A DNA stretch of 16,312 nt, from contig CAKPKG010000028.1 in assembly GCA_934167165.1 (NCBI GenBank), forward strand, positions 1 to 16,312, in the 5' to 3' direction. The position numbers were made by a program, and so were the translations under genes. The notes beneath the pieces were generated by a model. It did not search any database and was not told the DNA's origin. It saw only the letters and a program-made list of their open reading frames with translations. Source of the stretch: an uncultured Clostridia bacterium. Its GTDB lineage: Bacteria; Bacillota; Clostridia; TANB77; CAG-508. Below are positions 7,029-13,979 of this stretch, piece by piece (the first letter of the stretch is position 1; every line of letters starts with the position of its first letter).

Positions 7029-8223
7029 TTAATCCAAATTTACTGTCCATGCTCCTGATTCATCTTTTTCCCTTATCAGACTAGATGGTATAGAAACTAA
7101 AGGACGTACGCTATTGACGTAATCGCTATAGGCAGTACCGCCAGGGTCACCAATATATCCACCGGCGTCCACAATTGTAATGTAGTTACCTCCTCCACCA
7201 GAAGGAGAAGCCAACCAGTATCCAAAGCAACCATTATGAGTAGATATATAAGGGAAATATAAGCTTCCTTCACTATGCAAATTAGTATCACTAGATACCT
7301 CTACTTCCTTTCCTCCTTTTGCACTATCTTCTTCATCATCAATTTTAGATAAACTTTCTGTTGTTGTTGTTGGTCCTATATAATATCCTGTTGAATCATA
7401 TTCTGTTTTTAGTTGTAATGTACTTTTTGCATTCCAGCTTTTTACCCACATTTCTAATGTTGGGCCCCCAATTGCTTCTATTCCTTTACTTGCATTTCCA
7501 AATTTTGCTGTCCATGCTGAAACATTTAGTAAATCTGCTGTTGCTCTTGCATTTGGATTTATTGAACTTGTATTACTATTTAACCAACTTAAATTATATT
7601 TGTTTGCTACTTCTGCTGTTATATTTGATGCCCCTGTGCTTGTAAAATTGTCTTCTGAAGCCCAGTATGCACCATTCTCTCCATGTTTACTCATATTTAA
7701 GCCTGTTGGCAAATTCTCATTATTTAAATAATCACTTGTTATTATATAAACATAACTGTCATCTTTATAAAATATCTTCCAGTCATCTACTCCTCCTGCT
7801 GAATATGCTACTTTATCTCCATAATTTTCTTCTGTTATTGTTACTTCAGATGGTATGTTTTTCTTTGTTATTATTCCATCTTCATTTATTTTATGTATTT
7901 CTCCACTTTGTTTTCCTACTACTGTTAATTCTGTTCCAACTATAGCTGTTGTTCCCCATTCTCCCGAATTATTCAAACGCTCTTCTAATTTAGTTAGATT
8001 TACCTTTCCTGTTGTTGCATCATATACACCTTCCCCATATATGTACATTAATAAGTTTTCTTCTTCGGATTTATATGCAGTGTCTTGCTTTGCTTCTCTT
8101 GTTTTTACAAATAGCCCTCCATTTTCATTTGCAAGGTTTACTGTTACTGCTACTAATATTAACATTACTATTATTGTTATTATTAGTGCTATTAATGTAA
8201 TTCCGTCTTTTGTTTTCTTTCAT
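7029..8223 (-). CDS. Type IV pilin-like surface protein, read through a +1 shift at CGG in the leader
   Basis: GGAGG precedes ATG 8223, which reads MKENKR and then CGG (codon 7). Unshifted, it becomes an Asn/Ser-rich peptide stopping at about 33 residues. Skipping the C gives KRG-ITLIALIITIIV, a prepilin leader with Gly at the cleavage point, a hydrophobic helix (about 8-31) and an open frame to the stop at 7029, 397 residues in all. The glycine frame has no usable start of its own: it carries a TGA across the ATG and no ATG, GTG or TTG before GGA. Position +5 is Ala rather than the classic Glu, as in many clostridial pilin-like proteins. The C-terminus (CFGYWLASPS, then SVRPLVSIPSS) resembles DUF6273-type ends. 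It is probably exported, processed by a prepilin peptidase and surface-displayed. DNA for the last 60 residues is clearly more GC-rich than the rest. Confidence 0.78.
8203..8205 (-). other. +1 frameshift site in the pilin leader (AGA C GGA)
   Basis: In-frame CGG is codon 7 after a strong start. Skipping C makes GGA, the Gly at the prepilin cleavage site, and joins the leader to the hydrophobic helix. No alternative start exists in the downstream frame near this point. Confidence 0.85.
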
Positions 8224-8243
8224 TTTATCCTCCTTTGTTTTTA

Positions 8244-8378
8244 CGAGTTGGAATTTGTTTAATTAATGTGAGAGGTGTGATGTTGGAGGTGGGATTTGTA
8301 AGGCAAGAGCTTCGTAGGCATTTCCCTATTCTTCGCACTTCTCACATCACACTTCACACTTCGCAAAATTCCAATTTG
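8244..8378 (+). repeat. Palindromic 135-bp repeat, copy 1
   Basis: The ends are inverted repeats (TTGGAATTT at 8248-8256, AAATTCCAA at 8366-8374). The left arm is rich in GTGNGANGTG units (GTGAGAGGTGTGATG), and the right arm carries the complementary CACTTCTCACATCAC pattern, so it can fold into one long imperfect hairpin. It has no ORF. It has the same orientation as the copy at 15554 and is inverted relative to the copy at 9724. It lies 20 bp upstream of the pilin start. It resembles a MITE or REP-like element. Confidence 0.8.
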
Positions 8379-8414
8379 TCTGTTTTATGGCATAAAAAAT
8401 ACATAAATATAGTG

Positions 8415-8443
8415 TATATATTTATTTTTTTATTGTTTGTTAA
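8415..8443 (-). promoter_or_regulatory. Candidate promoter for the pilin gene
   Basis: On the minus strand, TTAACA (complement of 8438-8443) is spaced 17 bp from TATATA (8415-8420). It would give a leader of nearly 190 nt containing the whole palindromic repeat. A (TG)13 tract starts 7 bp upstream of the -35 box. In such AT-rich DNA, chance matches are common. Confidence 0.4.
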
Positions 8444-8450
8444 ATTACCT

Positions 8451-8477
8451 TGTGTGTGTGTGTGTGTGTGTGTGTGT
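8451..8477. repeat. Dinucleotide microsatellite (TG)13
   Basis: 27 bp of uninterrupted TG repeat in the spacer between the DUF4363 gene and the pilin gene, next to a candidate pilin promoter. Such tracts are prone to slipped-strand length change. Confidence 0.97.
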
Positions 8478-8561
8478 TACAGCGCCAACGGTTACATGTT
8501 TTGTCATTTGTAGTTCTCCTTTTTTCTTGTTTCTTTATTGATTTCTTTTTATTTTTTTGGA

Positions 8562-8580
8562 CAAACACAGGGTCTGCCCC
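8562..8580 (+). repeat. 19-bp dispersed repeat, copy A
   Basis: CAAACACAGGGTCTGCCCC is identical to 12878-12896. It is GC-rich against an AT-rich background and lies in the DUF4363-pilin spacer. The rest of this 404-bp spacer (8224-8627) is AT-rich and holds, besides this, the palindromic repeat, the TG tract and the candidate promoter. Confidence 0.85.
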
Positions 8581-8627
8581 TATATATATTATTTTATATG
8601 TTATTTTTCCTCATGTCAATTATTATT

Positions 8628-9014
8628 TTAAAATATATTTTTTAAACTTGTTTTTTCTTTTTCTTTTATATGATTTAGTAAAAATATTGATGTATCAATT
8701 TCAGCCATTGAATCTTCTATCTCGCCTGATTTTATTTCTGCTTTCATTTTTATTAGTGCAGTTTCTATTAAATCTATTTCATCATGTAATATTATTACTG
8801 ACCATTTCTCGTTAATTTTTTCCCATTCACTATACATTTCTTCTGCCTTTTTGCTTACTTTTTCTCTATCAAATTTTTCATTTTCAATATCACTTTTTAT
8901 GTTTTCTAGTTTATCTATTAATAGTGTACTTGTTTTATTAAGATACATTTGAGTAATTATTGAACCTGCAAATATTATAATTAAAATACTTATTATAATT
9001 ATTATTTCTTTCAT
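8628..9014 (-). CDS. DUF4363 family protein
   Basis: A 128-residue protein with one N-terminal membrane segment (about 3-24), followed by a charged helical domain (about 30-115) with paired helices (EKFDREKVSKKAEEMYSEWEKIN) ending EIDTSIFLLNHIKEKEKTSLKNIF, as in DUF4363. The ATG overlaps the stop of the YetF gene by four bases (ATGA), so the two are translationally coupled. DUF4363 genes often follow DUF421/YetF genes in Clostridia, which supports the call and suggests a shared envelope role. The external domain probably faces outside. No catalytic residues are seen and the function is unknown. Its downstream end runs into the 404-bp spacer. Confidence 0.82.
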   Translation of the reverse strand: MKEIIIIISILIIIFAGSIITQMYLNKTSTLLIDKLENIKSDIENEKFDREKVSKKAEEMYSEWEKINEKWSVIILHDEIDLIETALIKMKAEIKSGEIEDSMAEIDTSIFLLNHIKEKEKTSLKNIF

Positions 9015-9688
9015 TTTTTCTCCTCTTTAGCTTGACAAAATATTTGTCCCTTTCCATCGAAAGTTACAACAAGTGCCTGCTCTGGTTTTATTTTAAATTT
9101 TTCAACTTGCTTCTTTAACCAATTATAATCTCTTCCTATTGCTTTTAAATTTTCATGCATAATTTTACCATCTATTACTAAATCATATGGTATTCCTTCA
9201 TATTCTGGAATTATGTTAAAGTCTTCTGGAATTGTATTTCTTTTTTCTGGTTTTTGTATTACAGTAACTTGTCCACTTGTTTCTAATATTGCATATTCTA
9301 CATCAGCTATATTAAAAATATTATTTTGTCTCAGTCTCTCTTGCAATTCATTTATTGTAAACTTTTCCTTTTTCATTACTTTTTCATCTATTCTTCCTCT
9401 ATAAATTAATATAGATGGCATACCACAAATTATTTTTCTTCCATTAATACTTTTTAAATTAATGATTGATATTACTAATTGTACCAATAGCAATGCCAAA
9501 ATTGGTATTATTCCATTTGTTATAGGTATTCCTGTATCTGCCATTGGTACTGAAGCTAAATCTGCTATCATTATTGCTATTACTAACTCAAACGGCTGCA
9601 TTTGGCCTAATTCTCTTTTCCCCATTAGCCTCATTACAATTAAGACTAATATGTAGATTATTAGTACTCTTACAAAAATATTTATCAT
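9011..9688 (-). CDS. YetF/DUF421 family membrane protein
   Basis: A 225-residue protein. Three membrane segments (about 2-20, 35-55 and 60-80) are followed by the cytoplasmic YetF domain, with the family motif VRLMGKRELGQMQPFELV (here VMRLMGKRELGQMQPFELV, residues 20-38) and GMPSILIYRGRID. ATG 9688 is chosen because AAGAAAGG lies 6-7 nt upstream and MINIFVRVLIIYI is the usual start. The longer frame from 9739 would begin inside the palindromic repeat. DUF421 proteins are widespread in spore formers, some linked to spore or envelope functions, but no reaction is established. It is paired with DUF4363 downstream. Confidence 0.88.
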   Translation of the reverse strand: MINIFVRVLIIYILVLIVMRLMGKRELGQMQPFELVIAIMIADLASVPMADTGIPITNGIIPILALLLVQLVISIINLKSINGRKIICGMPSILIYRGRIDEKVMKKEKFTINELQERLRQNNIFNIADVEYAILETSGQVTVIQKPEKRNTIPEDFNIIPEYEGIPYDLVIDGKIMHENLKAIGRDYNWLKKQVEKFKIKPEQALVVTFDGKGQIFCQAKEEKK

Positions 9689-9723
9689 TTGGTTTCCTTT
9701 CTTTTTTAAAAAATTTAGTTTGG

Positions 9724-9858
9724 TAAATTGGGGTTTCACGAAGTGCGAGGTTTGAGGTGAGAAGTGTGAAAAATAGAGAAAAGCCTACGAAGCCGCGGCC
9801 CTACAAATCTCACCTCCCACATCACACCTCTCACTTCAATTAAACAAATCTCAATTTA
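9724..9858 (-). repeat. Palindromic 135-bp repeat, copy 2 (inverted)
   Basis: The ends are TAAATTGGGGTTT (9724-9736) and AAATCTCAATTTA (9846-9858). Its reverse complement aligns along its length with the copies at 8244 and 15554. The arms carry the same GTG/CAC-rich complementary pattern. It lies just upstream of the YetF gene. Confidence 0.8.
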
Positions 9859-9874
9859 TTTAATTATTTTTGTT

Positions 9875-9919
9875 ACGAATATTTTTAACAATTTTTGCAA
9901 AAAATATTCTTATATTCGT
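9875..9919. repeat. Nested AT-rich inverted repeats in the YetF/membrane-protein spacer
   Basis: ACGAATAT (9875-9882) pairs with ATATTCGT (9912-9919), and GAATATTTTT (9877-9886) pairs with AAAAATATTC (9900-9909). The two pairings are mutually exclusive. The rest of the 331-bp spacer holds the palindromic repeat and a candidate promoter. Confidence 0.4.
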
Positions 9920-9963
9920 TTTTTTGTATATTTATTTTTTTTATGCAAATAATATTAATAAAC

Positions 9964-9993
9964 TTGTGCAAATCAAGCAAAATTAAATATATA
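9964..9993 (+). promoter_or_regulatory. Candidate promoter for the four-helix membrane protein
   Basis: TTGTGC (9964-9969) is 18 bp from TATATA (9988-9993), a short leader before AGGAGG and the ATG at 10020. The surrounding DNA is very AT-rich, so this is tentative. Confidence 0.35.
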
Positions 9994-10019
9994 TATTTTT
10001 AAGTTAGGAGGTTGTTTAA

Positions 10020-10403
10020 ATGGCAGAAAATGGCAATAATGTAAATACACAAACTTCGAATGGAACAAGCACAGCTTGGCAAATCATTGGACGTTTAATT
10101 GCTGCTGCAATAATACTTGCAATTACAGCATTTTTTACTCCTGGTTTTCAGATTAACAATTTTTGGTCATTAGCTGTTGCAGCAGTTGTTCTTACTGTAT
10201 TAGACTATTTAATTGTTAAATTTACTGGTCTTCATGCTAGTCCATTTGGTAAAGGTTTTGTTGGTTTTGTTTTGTCTGTTGTAATACTTTATGTCACACA
10301 ATACTTTGTTGCTGGTTACTCTATTTCGTGGGTAGCTTCAATTATTGGTGCATTAATTTATGGTGTTATCGACTATTTTATCCCTGGCGAACAAAATATG
10401 TAA
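10020..10403 (+). CDS. Phage_holin_4_2/YvlD family membrane protein
   Basis: A 127-residue protein with a polar N-terminus (about 1-18) and four membrane segments (about 20-40, 46-66, 78-98 and 100-120). The pattern LTVLDYLIVKFTGL, followed by GALIYGVIDYFIPG near the end, fits the YvlD/phage-holin-4 family. AGGAGG lies 7-8 nt before ATG 10020. Despite the family name, the members in Firmicute chromosomes are ordinary small membrane proteins, and no phage gene is nearby. It is the only plus-strand gene between 2018 and the window end, is monocistronic with its own candidate promoter, and ends in a strong terminator. Function unknown. Confidence 0.8.
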   Translation: MAENGNNVNTQTSNGTSTAWQIIGRLIAAAIILAITAFFTPGFQINNFWSLAVAAVVLTVLDYLIVKFTGLHASPFGKGFVGFVLSVVILYVTQYFVAGYSISWVASIIGALIYGVIDYFIPGEQNM

Positions 10404-10442
10404 CAAAAAAGAAGCTGAAAATTTCAGCTTCTTTTTTGTTAC
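10400..10442. terminator. Bidirectional terminator between the membrane protein and WG-repeat genes
   Basis: GTAACAAAAAAGAAGCTGAA (from 10400) pairs with TTCAGCTTCTTTTTTGTTAC (to 10442). The stem is about 20 bp, with A and T runs on its flanks and a short AT loop. It overlaps the stop codon of the plus-strand gene and lies 6 bp from the stop of the convergent WG-repeat gene. Confidence 0.93.
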
Positions 10443-10447
10443 ATATT

Positions 10448-11716
10448 TTAATTATTATTTGTACTTTCTCCTGTTGGAGTATTATTTTGAACATTTACCG
10501 ATATTGTGTTTACATATTCTACATATTTTGATAATTCAGCTTCTTTACCATTAAATTCTACAAAATATTCATTTTCATTTTTTGAATTTGTTTTAGCATA
10601 TATTTTAGAAACTTCTTTAACTGGTGGCACAATATCTCTTCCTGTTTCTAGACTTATAATTCCATATCCATTATTTTTTGATACTACTATTCCATCTTTA
10701 TTTTCATAAACTTCTTTTATAACTAATACTGCTTTTGTTTCTTTTGTTTTATCTCCATCATATCCTATTTTATCATATTCTGTATTTGCAATGATTTTGC
10801 CTTTTTCATTTATTACTCCATATTTATTGTTTAATTTTACTTCATATAACACAGGATTATAATTTATAATTCTTACAGAATCATATTTTACTTCAACTAT
10901 AACTTCTTGTCCATCTTTAGATATTACACCATATTGATTATTACTTCCTTTTACAATAAAGTTTTTAGTATATTCGTCAAACTTCATCTCTTTAAATTTT
11001 GGAGTTATAATTTCCTTCTTATTAGTATCTATTACTCCATAATTTCCATCATTTTTATCCGAAGTCCCTACCACTATTAATCCCTGGAATAAAGCTTTTT
11101 GGTTTTCAAAATCTTTACTTACTGATTTATATGTACCTGCTCCTATTATATCTTGTTCCCATTGCGTCATTAAATTATCCGCTGTAGTAATTTTTGTTTG
11201 ATTTTTTTCACTAGAATAATCAACAATAGCTTGACATGTTTCATTAAAGTCTTGTAATTCAATATATAATTTATCATTTTTTTGTATTATTTTATTTTTT
11301 ATATCATAATATTGAAAATCAATATTTGTATCTGGCACTGTTTTATATATTTTATTACTTCCTAGTTCAAAACCAATAATTTGATTTGAATTTTGAAAAT
11401 ATCCTTTAGTGCTAATTTCTTTGTATTCTGGATATTCTCCGCCTAAATATTGATACCCTATTAATGCAGATACATCTTTTAATGATACATATTTCTTTCC
11501 ATCTTCTGCATTATCAATTATTAAATCTGCTATAACAGGTTTGCTTTCATTATTTACATATAATGTTGGTTTTAATGGTTGGTTTTTCTTAACTACATAC
11601 ATAAGTGCAATCACTACTACAAGTAATACTATTGATAATATCAATAAATTAAGTACCGTTTTTTTTCCTTTTGATTTAGGTTTTGGGGTATTATTTTCCT
11701 GCCCTAATAAATCCAT
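10448..11716 (-). CDS. Membrane-anchored WG-repeat protein
   Basis: A 422-residue protein with a short cytoplasmic N-terminus, one membrane segment (about 21-42) and an external region. Residues about 50-175 (KKYVSLKDVSALIGYQYLGG) look like a copper-amine-oxidase N-terminal-type domain, a cell-wall-associated fold common in Clostridia. From about 205, WG-type beta repeats follow: NYGVIDTNKKEIITPKF, QYGVISKDGQEVI, KYGVINEKGKIIA and GYGIISLETGRDIVPP, each with a conserved Tyr-Gly-Val/Ile-Ile. The tail is Asn/Thr-rich and probably flexible. AGGAGG precedes ATG 11716, only 12 bp after the tgt stop, so it is likely co-transcribed with queA-tgt. The role is unknown; a surface binding or scaffolding function is an inference from the architecture. 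Confidence 0.8.
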   Translation of the reverse strand: MDLLGQENNTPKPKSKGKKTVLNLLILSIVLLVVVIALMYVVKKNQPLKPTLYVNNESKPVIADLIIDNAEDGKKYVSLKDVSALIGYQYLGGEYPEYKEISTKGYFQNSNQIIGFELGSNKIYKTVPDTNIDFQYYDIKNKIIQKNDKLYIELQDFNETCQAIVDYSSEKNQTKITTADNLMTQWEQDIIGAGTYKSVSKDFENQKALFQGLIVVGTSDKNDGNYGVIDTNKKEIITPKFKEMKFDEYTKNFIVKGSNNQYGVISKDGQEVIVEVKYDSVRIINYNPVLYEVKLNNKYGVINEKGKIIANTEYDKIGYDGDKTKETKAVLVIKEVYENKDGIVVSKNNGYGIISLETGRDIVPPVKEVSKIYAKTNSKNENEYFVEFNGKEAELSKYVEYVNTISVNVQNNTPTGESTNNN

Positions 11717-11728
11717 TTAAAATTCCTC

Positions 11729-12860
11729 CTACTCTTTTGTATAACCATATTTTTTATAAAACTCATTTTTGAAATTTAATAAATTATCATTCTCTATTTC
11801 TATTCTAACTCTTTCCATAAGTTTAGTCAAGAATCTTAAATTATGAATTGATAATAATCTTACTCCTAAAATCTCATTTGCTTTTATTAAATGTCTTATA
11901 TATGCTCTACTATAGTTTTTGCAAGTATAGCAATCACATTCTTTATCTACTGGACCCCAGTCTCTTTCATATGTTGCATTTCTTACTACTACTTTTCCAT
12001 TCCATGTCATTGCCGTTCCGTTTCTTGCAATTCTTGTTGGAAGTACACAGTCACACATATCAATTCCTGCTAAAGCTGCTTCTATTAAATAGTCTGGTGT
12101 TCCTACTCCCATTAAGTACCTTGGTTTATCTTTTGGCATAAGTGGAGTTGTATATTTAAGAATTTTTAAAAACTCTTCTTTTGGTTCTCCTACACTTATT
12201 CCTCCTATTGCATATCCAGGAAAATCTAAAGCTATTAAATCTTCTGCAGATTTTTTTCTTAAATCCTCGTAAAATCCTCCTTGGATTATTCCAAATAGTC
12301 CTTGTTTTTCTGTGTTTTTATGTGCTTCTTTACAACGCACAGCCCATCTTGTAGTTCTTTCCATAGAATTTTTTGTATATTCATATGTAGATGGATATGG
12401 ACAGCATTCATCAAATGACATTATTATATCTGCTCCTAAGGCCTCTTCTATTTCCATTACTTTTTCTGGAGAAAAGAAATGTTTACTTCCATCTAAATGA
12501 GATTTAAATTCTACACCCTCTTCTGATATTGTTCTTAAATCACTTAAACTAAAAACTTGAAAACCTCCACAGTCTGTTAAAATTGGCCTGTCCCATTTCA
12601 TAAAATTATGTAGTCCGTCCTGCTTCTTTTACAATATCATGTCCTGGTCTTAAATATAAATGATATGTATTTGATAATATTATTTGTGCTTTTACTTCTT
12701 CTTTTAACTCTTCTGGTGTCATAGATTTTACAGTTGCTTGTGTTCCAACTGGCATAAATATTGGTGTTTCTATATCTCCATGTGGAGTATGTACTATTCC
12801 TCTTCTTGCGCCAGAATTTTTATCTTCATGTAATAATTCATATGTTATTGCTGGTTTCAT
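11729..12860 (-). CDS. tgt: Queuine/preQ1 tRNA-guanine transglycosylase, read through a +1 shift at CGG
   Basis: Tgt exchanges the wobble guanine of GUN-anticodon tRNAs for preQ1. From ATG 12860 the protein matches the family (YELLHEDKNSGARRG, IFMPVGTQATVK, SNTYHLYLRPGHDIVKEAG) to residue 81. It then meets CGG at codon 82 and would stop at 84 residues. Skipping the C gives GLHNFMKWDRPILTD and an intact Tgt to 11729, 376 residues in all. Asp96, Asp270 (DCVLPTRIARNG) and the zinc ligands Cys308, Cys310, Cys313 and His339 are present. The usual DSGGFQ is DCGGFQ here (Cys97). The longer start at 12899 is rejected because its extra 13 codons are a dispersed repeat. It follows queA by 68 bp and precedes the WG-repeat gene. 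Confidence 0.9.
12615..12617 (-). other. +1 frameshift site in tgt (GGA C GGA)
   Basis: In-frame CGG is codon 82. Skipping C gives EAGGLHNFM, the conserved Tgt sequence. The unshifted frame stops at TAA three codons later (CGG ACT ACA TAA), so no readthrough event could restore the frame. Confidence 0.88.
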
Positions 12861-12877
12861 TTTACTCTCTTTCTGGG

Positions 12878-12896
12878 CAAACACAGGGTCTGCCCC
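12878..12896 (+). repeat. 19-bp dispersed repeat, copy B
   Basis: Identical to 8562-8580. Here it is extended by GGG on the left, so GGGCA (12875-12879) and TGCCC (12891-12895) can pair into a small hairpin in the leader of tgt, between queA and the tgt start. Confidence 0.85.
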
Positions 12897-12928
12897 CACA
12901 TTTTTTCTTTATTATTTTAATTTCTTGT

Positions 12929-13954
12929 TTAAATGATTAGCATTGCATCACCAAATGAAAAGAATCTATACTTTTCTTTTACCGCTTCGTTGTATGCCTG
13001 CAAAATAAATTCTTTATCTGCTAATGCAGAAACAAGCATTAACAAAGTAGATTGTGGCAAGTGGAAATTAGTGATTAATCCATCTATACATTTAAATTTA
13101 TATCCTGGATAAATAAATATTTCTGTATCATCTTCTATTTTTCTTACTTTACCTGTTTTTTCATCTGCTACAGATTCTAGAACTCTACAAGAAGTTGTCC
13201 CAACTGCAATTACTCTTCTTCCTTCTTCTTTTGCTTTATTTATTTTATCTACATCTTCTTGTTTTATATAAAAATGCTCTGAATGCATTTTATGTGCTTC
13301 TACTGTATCTTCTTTTACTGGCCTGAATGTTCCTATTCCTACATGTAGAGTTACATTTGCAATAATAACTCCTTTTTGTTGTAGTTTTTCTAAAAGTTCA
13401 TCTGTAAAATGAAGTCCTGCTGTTGGTGCTGCTGCTGAACCATTATATTTTGCATATACTGTTTGATATCTATCTCTTTCTTTTAGCTCTTCATGTATAT
13501 ATGGTGGTAATGGCATTAAACCAATTTTGTCTAATATTTCATTAAAAATCCCATCATATTCAAACTTTACTTTTCTGGTTCCACCTGGCATTATTTCCAA
13601 TACTTCTGCTTTTAAAATTCCATCTCCAAATATAACTTTTGTTCCTACATGAAGCTTATTTCCTGGTCTTACTATACTTTCCCAAATGTCTCCTTCTATG
13701 TTATTTAATAATAGGAACTCAACATTTGCACCTGTTTCTTTTTTTCCATAAATTCTAGCTGGTATTACTTTTGTATTATTTCTTACTAATACGTCTCCTG
13801 GCTTTAAATAATCTATAATGTCTTTAAAAATTTTGTGTTCAATTGTCTTTTTACTTCTATCTAATACCATAAGTCTTGATTCGTCTCTTTTTTTTATTGG
13901 AGTTTGAGCAATCAATTCTTCTGGCAATTCATAATTAAAATCTGATACTTGCAT
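12929..13954 (-). CDS. queA: S-adenosylmethionine:tRNA ribosyltransferase-isomerase QueA
   Basis: QueA transfers and isomerises the ribosyl group of SAM onto preQ1 in tRNA to make epoxyqueuosine, the step after Tgt. It has 341 residues, the family's usual length. Conserved segments are FNYELPEELIAQTP, RDESRLMVLDR, GDVLVRNNTKVIPAR, AAPTAGLHFT, LHVGIGTFRPV, VGTTSCRVLES and the end YRFFSFGDAMLI. The frame is uninterrupted and contains no in-frame CGG. ATG 13954 follows AGAAAGGA, 25 bp after the stop of the HExxH gene. The pairing with tgt downstream marks a queuosine operon; no preQ1 synthesis genes are in the window. Confidence 0.96.
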   Translation of the reverse strand: MQVSDFNYELPEELIAQTPIKKRDESRLMVLDRSKKTIEHKIFKDIIDYLKPGDVLVRNNTKVIPARIYGKKETGANVEFLLLNNIEGDIWESIVRPGNKLHVGTKVIFGDGILKAEVLEIMPGGTRKVKFEYDGIFNEILDKIGLMPLPPYIHEELKERDRYQTVYAKYNGSAAAPTAGLHFTDELLEKLQQKGVIIANVTLHVGIGTFRPVKEDTVEAHKMHSEHFYIKQEDVDKINKAKEEGRRVIAVGTTSCRVLESVADEKTGKVRKIEDDTEIFIYPGYKFKCIDGLITNFHLPQSTLLMLVSALADKEFILQAYNEAVKEKYRFFSFGDAMLII

Positions 13955-13979
13955 TATTATTCCTTTCTAATTTATGTTC

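Noticed and set aside
9689..9739. Longer YetF start
   Set aside because: It begins inside the palindromic repeat; ATG 9688 has a ribosome binding site and the family N-terminus.
8244..9858. CRISPR-like array from the repeated GTG/CAC elements
   Set aside because: Copies are 135 bp, far apart, differently oriented and palindromic, with genes between them; no short regular repeats with spacers and no cas genes.
10020..10403. Prophage remnant suggested by the holin-family name
   Set aside because: No lysin, capsid, integrase or other phage gene is nearby; YvlD-type proteins are common chromosomal membrane proteins.
12608..12617. Stop-codon readthrough or CGG reassignment as the explanation for tgt
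   Set aside because: Reading CGG as any amino acid or reading through the TAA leaves the downstream sequence in the wrong frame; only a one-base shift restores it.
12861..12899. Upstream tgt start adding 13 codons
   Set aside because: The extra codons are the 19-bp dispersed repeat and do not match Tgt; the family N-terminus begins at ATG 12860.
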